From positions 146,509 to 210,508 of the forward strand of contig CABXIU010000001.1 of assembly GCA_902512305.1 (NCBI GenBank): a stretch of 64,000 bases of DNA, given 5' to 3'. The stretch is from an uncultured Gammaproteobacteria bacterium. GTDB lineage: Bacteria > Pseudomonadota > Gammaproteobacteria > PS1 > Pseudothioglobaceae. Below the pieces are notes generated by a model. That model was not told where the DNA came from. It saw only the letters and a list, made by a program, of their open reading frames with translations, and made no database searches. The position numbers were made by a program, and so were the translations under genes. This document shows positions 55,764 through 63,266 of this stretch, piece by piece (the first letter of the stretch is position 1; every line of letters starts with the position of its first letter).

Positions 55764-56531
55764 TTAATTCAACAAAAAATCTCTAACTCGCTTTCCGACT
55801 AAATCGGGAGCTTCAATCAATATAGAGTGTTTAAGCTTATCTATGATGCAGAGCTCAGAATGACTTAAACTCTCTGCAATTAACTTGTTGAGCCTTGGAT
55901 TGCAGCCACCGTCATTTTCACCGGTCAGAACAAGACATGGCTGATTAATTTGATTCAACCAAGGTGACATTTCAGTTTCAGCATAGATACGAAATACCTC
56001 TAAAAATACTTCCGGATCTGTCTCAAGAACTTGCTTCAAGCGAAATTCAACAGCGTCATATTGATCCTTAATAAACTGATCGGTAAACCATCGATGAGTC
56101 AAAGTATTTAGAATAGGCTCTATTCCTTTCTGCCTCATACTTTCTACTATAGCGATTACCTTACTTTTATCATCTTCGGTTCGAAATGCAGCGGTACTGA
56201 GAAGCGAAACTGAAAGAACATTACCTGGATAAGACTTTGCGTATTGTGGACCAATCATGCCACCCAATGAATGACCAACAATATGAATTTTCTGAAGATT
56301 AAGTGTCACTCTTAAGGCTTCTAAATCCTCACCTAAAACATCTAAACTGTAGGGCAATTCCCCTTTAGGAGAGTCTCCGTGCCCCCTTAAATCGTAACTA
56401 ACACAGGTAAAGTCATTTTCTAAATGAACAATAACTTTATCCCACGCTGATTTCCTTGCACCAATACCATGAACAAAGATGATCGCAGGACCTGAACCCG
56501 AAACACTATAGCTTGAGTCAATAGGAGTCAT
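55764..56531 (-). CDS. Alpha/beta hydrolase
   Basis: A 255-residue alpha/beta-fold hydrolase with the oxyanion HGIG (IIFVHGIGARKSAWDKVIVH), nucleophile elbow VGHSLGGMIG (Ser near 97), acid region GENDGGCNP and catalytic histidine in KLKHSILIEAP. It resembles 3-oxoadipate enol-lactonase-like and other small carboxylic-ester or C-C bond hydrolases; the substrate is unknown. It follows the LLM oxidoreductase by three bases, so they likely act in one pathway. Confidence 0.87.
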   Translation of the reverse strand: MTPIDSSYSVSGSGPAIIFVHGIGARKSAWDKVIVHLENDFTCVSYDLRGHGDSPKGELPYSLDVLGEDLEALRVTLNLQKIHIVGHSLGGMIGPQYAKSYPGNVLSVSLLSTAAFRTEDDKSKVIAIVESMRQKGIEPILNTLTHRWFTDQFIKDQYDAVEFRLKQVLETDPEVFLEVFRIYAETEMSPWLNQINQPCLVLTGENDGGCNPRLNKLIAESLSHSELCIIDKLKHSILIEAPDLVGKRVRDFLLN

Positions 56532-56534
56532 TCT

Positions 56535-57551
56535 TTATGAAAAATGAGGAATGACCTTTTCAGCAAACTGCTCAATGGATGTCATTGTGTCTTTTTGACT
56601 TGCACCAAAATTCATATTGAGAATGAGCCGGTCAATGCCGATTTCTTCATAGGGTGATAGCTTATCAATCATCTCCTCTACTGAACAAACCAATATACTT
56701 TCATCAAGCTCTTCAATACTCTGCTTTCTTGGCAAGATATCGATCATTCCCTCGTTGACCTTGCCAGGACCAGTAAAAACATTATCAAATCGAGAATAAT
56801 ATTCGTACGCCATCTCCAGCTTCTCTCTTTTGTCTTTTTCATTTTTTGCGATGAATGCAACCCTTGACAAAGACAAACTTAAATCCTCACCCTTTTGGCC
56901 TAATTCTTTCTTAGCCCTATTAAATCCATCGACTTGATCCAACATGAGTTGATGGTCTCCTGAAAGAGGCGTCGTTAAAATATGAAAACCTTTTTTAGTG
57001 CACTGATAAATCCCCTCTGGATCTAGAACGGCCATCATGATTGGCGGACCATTTTTAGTCATCGGTCTAGGCATAACCGTCAATTTATCAAAGTTATAGT
57101 ATTTCCCTTTCCAGGACACCTCCTCTTCAGTAAGAAGAGCATTTAAGACATCAAGCGACTCATTGAACTTTTCACGACTCTCCTCAAGGGGTGAATCTAA
57201 AAGAGCCATTTCGTAAGCAAAAGCACCTCTACCAACCCCTAGGATTAGTCGATTGTTAGTAAATATTTGTGAGGCAATGACTTCTCCAGCATATACCCTC
57301 ATATCATGGAGTGGCAAAACAACAACCGCCGTAATAATATTAATCCTTTCTGTGGCCTGTGCAATCTTGATTGCAAAATGCAGTGGTGCAGGCATCATCA
57401 AAATATTAATTAAGTGGTGTTCTGTTAATGCCACACTGTCATAACCACCCTGGTCACAAAGAACGGCTTGCTCAAACATATCGTTAAATAGACGATTTCC
57501 AGTGTATTCTTTAGTCCTCAGATAGGAGGATAATTGTTGGCAAAACTTCAT
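56535..57551 (-). CDS. LLM-class flavin-dependent oxidoreductase
   Basis: A 338-residue luciferase-like TIM-barrel monooxygenase (FDQGGYDS-type DQGGYDSVALTEHHLINILM, RLILGVGRGAFAYEMALL, then KYYNFDKLTVMPRPM). Such enzymes use FMNH2 supplied by a separate reductase and act on alkanes, sulfonates, chelators or ketones. The exact substrate is open. It is operonic with the alpha/beta hydrolase. Confidence 0.88.
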   Translation of the reverse strand: MKFCQQLSSYLRTKEYTGNRLFNDMFEQAVLCDQGGYDSVALTEHHLINILMMPAPLHFAIKIAQATERINIITAVVVLPLHDMRVYAGEVIASQIFTNNRLILGVGRGAFAYEMALLDSPLEESREKFNESLDVLNALLTEEEVSWKGKYYNFDKLTVMPRPMTKNGPPIMMAVLDPEGIYQCTKKGFHILTTPLSGDHQLMLDQVDGFNRAKKELGQKGEDLSLSLSRVAFIAKNEKDKREKLEMAYEYYSRFDNVFTGPGKVNEGMIDILPRKQSIEELDESILVCSVEEMIDKLSPYEEIGIDRLILNMNFGASQKDTMTSIEQFAEKVIPHFS

Positions 57552-57647
57552 AGAATTTAACTTAACAGGATCAATATTTTTTGTGACAACTTTATCATAA
57601 ACTAAAACTATATTTTTTCTAATTTCAAACTAAAATATAATGCAACT

Positions 57648-57833
57648 GTGAACAAATTCATACTATCAATTTTTGCCATCGTTCTTTTGGCTATAAGTCT
57701 TATTTATAGGGACATTAATTTAATTCTAAAGCTTATTCTGTATTTTGGTTTTTGGCTCTCAATCATATGGCTCACAAAGTACCTATCAAGAGACTTCACC
57801 GATGGCAGAAAGAATGATTTTTTTGGAGAATGA
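57648..57833 (+). CDS. Small two-helix membrane protein
   Basis: A 61-residue protein with a GTG start at 57648, two transmembrane segments (FILSIFAIVLLAISLIY and LILKLILYFGFWLSIIWL) and a polar tail. A TATAAT (57636-57641) lies only 6 bases before the GTG, which could give a leaderless or very short-leader mRNA. The stop is 5 bases before the uridine phosphorylase GTG. No family is recognised, but the composition supports a real gene. Confidence 0.55.
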   Translation: MNKFILSIFAIVLLAISLIYRDINLILKLILYFGFWLSIIWLTKYLSRDFTDGRKNDFFGE

Positions 57834-57838
57834 GTTAA

Positions 57839-58765
57839 GTGATTAATAAATCTGAAATCGTCATTGTCAATAATCGACTCTATCACCTGGGTATCAAAAA
57901 AGGAGAGATTGCCCAAAACGTCTTTATCGTTGGCGATCCTGCACGCGCCATTCGTGTCTCCAAAGAATTTGATAGGATTGATTGTGAGGTTTCTAACCGA
58001 GAATACTTAACCTTTACAGGTGTTTACAAAGGCATTCCGGTCTCAGTGATTGGCACAGGCATTGGTACAGACAACGTTGAGATTGCTCTGGTTGAGGCTT
58101 TCATTGCCCATGAATTTAATTTAAAGAAAGGTACTCGAGATCAAAATTGCCCGCCAATGACAATCATTCGACTTGGGACTTCGGGAGGCATACAGCCAGA
58201 TGTCACCCCTGGATCACTCGCAATCTCATCCTATGCGCTCGGACTTGATACCACGGGCATTTATTATGATCAATCAACTGAGGATGAGACAATCAAAAGA
58301 ATCGAGAAGGATTCAGCAGAAATCCTAAATAATGCAATTGATAGCTCATCAAGATTTAAAGGGAAAATTCTTCCTTACGCCTCAAAAGCATCGACAGAGG
58401 TGACCAATGCTTTAATCAATCAAGCTAAGATTAGTGGTCTAGAATTCGACACAGGAATTACAGTCTCCTCTCCTGGATTTTATGGACCCTCTTCTCGCAT
58501 TATTGAAGGGTTAAAGAACACTCTTCCAGATATCAAAGGGAGTCTCTCCAATCTTAATATCAATGGATTAAAGGCTCACAACATGGAAATGGAGTCTAGC
58601 CTCCTTTTTCACTTATGCAGACAAATGGGATACCGCGCAGGAACAATATGCACTGTGATTAGTGGACCGACAGAGAGCGACTCAATCATTGATTATGATA
58701 CAGCGATCGGAAACACAATCAATATTGGACTTAACGCTTTGGTTGAGCTGAACGATTCAAAATAA
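57839..58765 (+). CDS. Uridine phosphorylase-like nucleoside phosphorylase
   Basis: This 308-residue protein should split uridine (or a related nucleoside) with phosphate. It has FIVGDPARAIRVSKEFDRID, VIGTGIGTDNVEIALVEAFI, RLGTSGGIQPDVTPGSLAIS and the ribose-binding MEMESSLLFHLCRQMGYRAG. It is longer than E. coli Udp (253) and resembles the larger eukaryotic-like class. The start is GTG, with GGAG 11 bases upstream inside the previous gene. It adds to nearby pseudouridine and nucleotide salvage genes. Confidence 0.87.
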   Translation: MINKSEIVIVNNRLYHLGIKKGEIAQNVFIVGDPARAIRVSKEFDRIDCEVSNREYLTFTGVYKGIPVSVIGTGIGTDNVEIALVEAFIAHEFNLKKGTRDQNCPPMTIIRLGTSGGIQPDVTPGSLAISSYALGLDTTGIYYDQSTEDETIKRIEKDSAEILNNAIDSSSRFKGKILPYASKASTEVTNALINQAKISGLEFDTGITVSSPGFYGPSSRIIEGLKNTLPDIKGSLSNLNINGLKAHNMEMESSLLFHLCRQMGYRAGTICTVISGPTESDSIIDYDTAIGNTINIGLNALVELNDSK

Positions 58766-58829
58766 GCCAATCTTAACAACCAAATAAGATCCACCTTTCT
58801 AACTAGGATTTAAATTATATAATGGAGCT

Positions 58830-59228
58830 ATGAGTAAAAAAAATGGCCTAAATACTGAAATACTAGATACCGGAATGACACTTCAAACCCACTACAAAAA
58901 CGGTTTGAAAGATGGCCCTGAAACATACTACTATGCCAGTGGCCAAAAGGCATCGGAGGGTTTTTATGCGGACAATAAACTTGAAGGATCATTAACCTAT
59001 TGGTATGAAAATGGACATAAGGCCTCAGAAGGCTTTTATGCAAATGACAAGCCCGAGGGGTTGCAGACTGCCTGGGACGAGAACGGTCAAATTGAATCAG
59101 AGCAAGAGTATAAAAATGGCTTATTACATGGTAAATCGATTTTCTATGAAGACGGCGCTATAGCTTCAGAATATATTTTGAAAAATGGCGATGTTATTGA
59201 AGAGTTCAATAAGAAAAAGACGCATTAA
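58830..59228 (+). CDS. MORN-repeat variant protein (YwqK-like)
   Basis: This 132-residue protein is built of about five MORN-variant repeats with a 22-24-residue period (HYKNGLKDGPETYYYASGQK, YADNKLEGSLTYWYENGHKA, YANDKPEGLQTAWDENGQIE, YKNGLLHGKSIFYEDGAIAS). It resembles YwqK-type proteins, sometimes annotated as antitoxins, though no toxin partner is adjacent. GGAG lies only 2 bases from the ATG, closer than ideal. Function is unknown. Confidence 0.8.
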   Translation: MSKKNGLNTEILDTGMTLQTHYKNGLKDGPETYYYASGQKASEGFYADNKLEGSLTYWYENGHKASEGFYANDKPEGLQTAWDENGQIESEQEYKNGLLHGKSIFYEDGAIASEYILKNGDVIEEFNKKKTH

Positions 59229-59255
59229 TAATGCTGATAATTTATAGTTAGAACT

Positions 59256-59696
59256 ATGTCTAAAGCAGTCAGTTTTTATTTTGGTTACGGATCAAACCTT
59301 TCAAGGGAACAAATGAGTCTCAGGTGTCCTGACTGTGAATACTTCATTTCTGGGAAATTGCCTAATTATGAATGGCTTATTAACCAGAGGGGTTATGCCA
59401 GCATAAAGCCATCCAAGGAGGCCTTTGTTCTTGGCGAGGTATTCAAACTAAGTGACAATGATATAGAGTATTTGGATATCTATGAAAACGTATCAGAAGG
59501 CTTTTATAGAAAGCATTATCTAAATATTTTGACTGATCAAGGAGTCATCGAATGTTTAGTTTATATTGCCTCAGACAACAATAATGGTGTCGCACAATCT
59601 GAATATATTGACAGGATTAATGATGGAATTAACAGCGCCAGTCTTCCTCTTGATTATGTTGAGAGCTGGATTCGGCCTTTTATTCCAGAAAATTAA
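59256..59696 (+). CDS. Gamma-glutamylcyclotransferase-like protein
   Basis: This 146-residue protein has the GGCT fold: YFGYGSNLSREQM (substrate-binding YGSN), AFVLGEVFKLSDNDIEYLD, and the putative catalytic Glu in DIYENVSEGFYRKHYL. It likely cyclises gamma-glutamyl peptides or amines to 5-oxoproline, as in glutathione turnover or polyamine side products. It follows the MORN gene by 27 bases. Confidence 0.85.
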   Translation: MSKAVSFYFGYGSNLSREQMSLRCPDCEYFISGKLPNYEWLINQRGYASIKPSKEAFVLGEVFKLSDNDIEYLDIYENVSEGFYRKHYLNILTDQGVIECLVYIASDNNNGVAQSEYIDRINDGINSASLPLDYVESWIRPFIPEN

Positions 59697-59773
59697 AGCA
59701 TTGCCTGTAATTGGCTATCCACAAATGAAAAATTTAGACTTTTGTGTATACTTAATCTAAAAAGGAATTTGTT

Positions 59774-60550
59774 ATGAGTTGGTGGTCAACGGTTATAGGG
59801 GGTGCAGTAGGCTTCATGATTGGAGGCCCTTTGGGCGCAATGCTCGGGGTTGCCTTTGCTGGTAATTTTTCAAAGAGAAGAGCTCAATCTGGATTCTCGG
59901 GTAATTTTAGCCTAGGTAATCAACAGCGCGTCCAAGCAGCCTTCTTTAGTGGTGTATTTTCTGTTATGGGTTATATCTCTAAGGTGGATGGCAAGGTCTC
60001 TAAATCAGAGATCATCTTAGCTCAGCAGGTTATGCAGCGTATGCAATTCTCAGAAGACATGATAAAAGTTGCCAAAGACCTCTTTAATCAAGGAAAACAA
60101 GATAATTTTAACCTAGATGAGGTGCTCGAGCAGTTTCGCGCTGAAACGCATAGAAGAACACACCTAATTCGTATGTTTTTAGAGATTCAAATTGAAGCGG
60201 CTTATGCCGATGGCGTTTTTGATAAAAGTGAGCATAATGCACTTAAATACATTGCACAGAAGCTTCACTTCTCTCTTCACGAGTTAGAAAACCTGATTCA
60301 GCAGTTTTCAGCCTCTAAAAGCGGCTCTAAACAAACCTCTGTTGAGGATGCATACAAGATACTAGGAATAGATGAATCTTATAGCGATAAAGAGATTAAA
60401 AGAGCCTATCGACGCCTTTTAGCTCAACACCATCCAGACAAACTGGTTGCCAAAGGCTTGCCTGAAGAAATGCAAAAATTAGCCAACGAAAAAACACACG
60501 AAATTATCACTGCTTATGAGGCAATCAAGAAGCATCGCGGAATGCGTTAA
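59774..60550 (+). CDS. djlA: DjlA-like DnaJ co-chaperone
   Basis: This 258-residue membrane-anchored J-domain protein has an N-terminal glycine-rich transmembrane segment (VIGGAVGFMIGGPLGAMLGV), a TerB-like helical domain (about 50-175, VDGKVSKSEIILAQQVMQRM), and a C-terminal J domain with HPD (YRRLLAQHHPDKLVAKGL). It matches DjlA, which stimulates DnaK near the inner membrane. AAGGA lies before the ATG. Confidence 0.92.
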   Translation: MSWWSTVIGGAVGFMIGGPLGAMLGVAFAGNFSKRRAQSGFSGNFSLGNQQRVQAAFFSGVFSVMGYISKVDGKVSKSEIILAQQVMQRMQFSEDMIKVAKDLFNQGKQDNFNLDEVLEQFRAETHRRTHLIRMFLEIQIEAAYADGVFDKSEHNALKYIAQKLHFSLHELENLIQQFSASKSGSKQTSVEDAYKILGIDESYSDKEIKRAYRRLLAQHHPDKLVAKGLPEEMQKLANEKTHEIITAYEAIKKHRGMR

Positions 60551-60557
60551 CTAAAAA

Positions 60558-61724
60558 CTATTCTTTAATAATTGGCTCTCGAGGCGCATGAGTGATAATT
60601 TCTGGCTCACTTGACGTAACTATAGCTGTTTCTCCAACGGCCATTGAGAGTCCTGTTTTACGATCATTGAGAATCATATGCGTAAAGAACGTCATGTTTT
60701 CCTCTAAGACCAATGGGTTTCCCTCAAAAATCAGTGGCTGCTCCATCCAGGTAGGTGGCCACATAGCGCCCATTGTATAACCAGCGACCGTTAAAACAGC
60801 GTCCTTTTCACCGCACTCTTCAAGAGTATTTCTATAGACATCAAAGAGATCACCAACGGTTTTTCCAGGTCTTATAGTAGACTGAACTCTATCTAGAGCA
60901 ATGACACTCGTTTTATGCATCTCAAGATGCCGCTTATTGATTTTTGGACCGGTAAGAACAACACCCATACAGGCGACATGATAGTGCCTATAGGCAAGCC
61001 CAAGTTCAAGCGTCACTTGGTCATTTTCTGAAACATTTTTGCGTTTCGAGGTATAGCGAAGATTTAGCGCAGAATCTCCACTTCCAAAGGGAGGAATATG
61101 TGCAGGAAGGTCAGCGTCTAGACGAAAAAGTGCATCATAAAAAGTGGCATAAATATCACCCTCAAAAGCGCCCGGATATGTAGCGTCGATCACTTTATCC
61201 ATAACAATATCCATAACCTCGCCAGCTTTTCTAAAATAGGCAAGCTCTTGAGGGCTTTTAACCAAACGAAGTTGACGAATAAAGTCGGGTGCTGGGCTTA
61301 AATCGCACCACCCTTTTAACACTTCACTAATTTCTATAAATAATCTTGGTGTTAACCCCATTGTGTCAACTTGAATGCCGATTTTTTTTCCCTCCATCCC
61401 TAGCGAGTGCAGCATGTCTTTGACATGTTGAGCACGAGATGAGCTTTGTGAATCTGGTGACACTCTTACATCTTCACAGATTGATGAATAAGAAATATTA
61501 CCTAAATCTGCTGGTCTAGCAAGATGAGTCAATGAGCCGTCAGTACCAATAAACATGCTTCCGAAAATGCAAAATCCATCACTTTCGTAACCAGTTAACC
61601 AATACATATCTTCGATCTTAAATAGCAATAAACCATCCAAACCGAGCTCTTGAAGATGTTTGCGAGTTCTATCTTGGCGATGGAAGAATTCGTCTCTACT
61701 GAAATGAATATAAGGTTTAGTCAT
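60558..61724 (-). CDS. M24-fold (pita-bread) hydrolase, metal ligands degenerate
   Basis: This 388-residue protein has the creatinase-type N-terminal domain (about 10-150) and the M24 fold (about 155-380, LRLVKSPQELAYFRKAGEVM). The usual five metal ligands are mostly missing. VTLELGLAYRHYHVACMG has E240 and an Ala where the two Asp normally lie. AGYTMGAMWPPTW lacks the GHG histidine. Only one Glu remains in AVGETAIVT (E365). This is closer to metal-free creatinase or ectoine hydrolase DoeA than to an aminopeptidase. The substrate is unknown. Confidence 0.85.
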   Translation of the reverse strand: MTKPYIHFSRDEFFHRQDRTRKHLQELGLDGLLLFKIEDMYWLTGYESDGFCIFGSMFIGTDGSLTHLARPADLGNISYSSICEDVRVSPDSQSSSRAQHVKDMLHSLGMEGKKIGIQVDTMGLTPRLFIEISEVLKGWCDLSPAPDFIRQLRLVKSPQELAYFRKAGEVMDIVMDKVIDATYPGAFEGDIYATFYDALFRLDADLPAHIPPFGSGDSALNLRYTSKRKNVSENDQVTLELGLAYRHYHVACMGVVLTGPKINKRHLEMHKTSVIALDRVQSTIRPGKTVGDLFDVYRNTLEECGEKDAVLTVAGYTMGAMWPPTWMEQPLIFEGNPLVLEENMTFFTHMILNDRKTGLSMAVGETAIVTSSEPEIITHAPREPIIKE

Positions 61725-61903
61725 CTTTTTTATAGCGTTTATTCAATGGATTAAATATAATGATAATACTAACAAATTAATTCAATTCAAACTTTAAAAT
61801 TTAAATTAACAAACTCTTATAAGATTGTGTATATTTTAAAGTTATGACCTTTTACTCAAAAAGGTTTAGAATCGATTCAACTATACAAAAAATGAATTAA
61901 ATT

Positions 61904-62275
61904 ATGACAGTACAACACAAGCATCTAATCGTCAGAGCTGAGGTTAAAAAGCCACCAACTGACCAAAAGTGGGCTCACACTTGGCTCACAGATTTAGTCT
62001 CTAAAATTGGTATGGAAATATGTCAAGGCCCTATTACAACCTATTTAGATATACCAGGAAATAGAGGCTTAACTGCTTTGGTAATTATTGAAACATCTCA
62101 TATAGCACTCCACTGCTGGGATGAGACAGACCCGGGTTTGCTACAACTCGATGTCTACACTTGCGGTGAACTAAAAACCGATGTTATCTTCGAGGAAATT
62201 AAGCAGTTTGACCCTGTTAAAGTTGAATATAAGTTTCTAGATAGAGAGCATGACTTAACTGAAATCGATCTATAA
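61904..62275 (+). CDS. S-adenosylmethionine decarboxylase-like pyruvoyl proenzyme
   Basis: This 123-residue class 1 AdoMetDC-like protein has IETSHIALHCWDE, with S65 as the likely pyruvoyl precursor, H66/H70, and LQLDVYTCGE with C87. In true SpeH the cleavage site is Glu-Ser (ESHISIHTWPE); here the residue before Ser is Thr, with Glu one position earlier. It may still self-cleave and decarboxylate AdoMet for spermidine. Homologues of this family acting on ornithine or arginine are also known, so the substrate is open. No speE is adjacent; a nitrilase follows by 33 bases. Confidence 0.85.
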   Translation: MTVQHKHLIVRAEVKKPPTDQKWAHTWLTDLVSKIGMEICQGPITTYLDIPGNRGLTALVIIETSHIALHCWDETDPGLLQLDVYTCGELKTDVIFEEIKQFDPVKVEYKFLDREHDLTEIDL

Positions 62276-62308
62276 TTTTTATTTGATACAAGACCTCTAG
62301 AAGAAGAT

Positions 62309-63253
62309 ATGAATATTTATAAGGTAGCAGTTATTCAAGAATCACCTGTTTTTCTGGATAAGAAAAAGACGATTCAAAAAGCGGTATCGCTTATCGAAAA
62401 AGCTGCCAAGTCAGATGCAAAATTAATTGTCTTTCCTGAAACCTTTATTCCAGGTTACCCTGATTGGATGTGGCGATTGAGACCAGCAAATGATCAAGAT
62501 TTAACGGACGAAATTCACGCCAAACTGCTTAGTAATTCAGTAAATTTGAAAAACAATGATTTAGATAGTATCTGCAAAAGCGCTAAGAAACATTCCGTTA
62601 CAGTAGTCTGTAATATCAATGAGCGTGACCCTGAAAATAGCCAAACAACTATTTACAACACAAACGTCATTATTAGTAGCGAAGGCAAAATAATTAATCG
62701 ACACAGAAAGTTAATGCCTACCAACCCTGAGAGAATGGTGTGGGGGTTTGGAGATGCTTCAGGTTTAAAAGTTGTTGATACGCCCTGCGGTAAAGTGGGT
62801 AGTCTTATATGCTGGGAGAATTATATGCCTCTTGCAAGATATGCACTATACGCCCAGGGTGTTGAAATATATGTTGCGCCAACCTGGGATCAAGGTGACG
62901 CCTGGATATCTTCAATGAAACATATTGCTAAAGAGGGAGCGTGCTGGGTTATTGGTAGTGGAAGTGCCATTAAAGCAAGTGATATTCCTCATTCATTTCC
63001 AGGGAGGGACATACTTTATCCAGACCCTGATGAATGGATCAATACTGGTGATTCGGTTGTGATAGCCCCTGGTGGCGCCTTAGTTGCCGGACCTATGAAT
63101 AAAAAACAGGGTATTTTATACGCTGATATTGATGTTTCAAAAGCATCAGCAGCCCATAGAAAATTAGATGTAGCAGGTCATTATTCTCGGCCAGACATCT
63201 TTAAGTTAATTGTTAATAATGATCGCCAAAATCCGGTTCATTTTGAAGATTAA
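62309..63253 (+). CDS. Nitrilase (carbon-nitrogen hydrolase)
   Basis: This 314-residue nitrilase has the catalytic triad E44 (VFPETFIPGYPDW), K134 (HRKLMPTNPERM) and C168 (LICWENYMPLARYALY). The CWEN(Y/L)MPLAR segment is typical of true nitrilases that convert nitriles to carboxylates and ammonia, rather than amidases. The exact substrate is unknown. It lies 33 bases after the AdoMetDC-like gene and faces the GMC dehydrogenase. Confidence 0.9.
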   Translation: MNIYKVAVIQESPVFLDKKKTIQKAVSLIEKAAKSDAKLIVFPETFIPGYPDWMWRLRPANDQDLTDEIHAKLLSNSVNLKNNDLDSICKSAKKHSVTVVCNINERDPENSQTTIYNTNVIISSEGKIINRHRKLMPTNPERMVWGFGDASGLKVVDTPCGKVGSLICWENYMPLARYALYAQGVEIYVAPTWDQGDAWISSMKHIAKEGACWVIGSGSAIKASDIPHSFPGRDILYPDPDEWINTGDSVVIAPGGALVAGPMNKKQGILYADIDVSKASAAHRKLDVAGHYSRPDIFKLIVNNDRQNPVHFED

Positions 63254-63266
63254 TTCGTCTAATTTT

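Noticed and set aside
58830..59228. YwqK-type MORN protein as half of a toxin-antitoxin pair
   Set aside because: No small toxin-like gene is adjacent; the following gene is a gamma-glutamylcyclotransferase.
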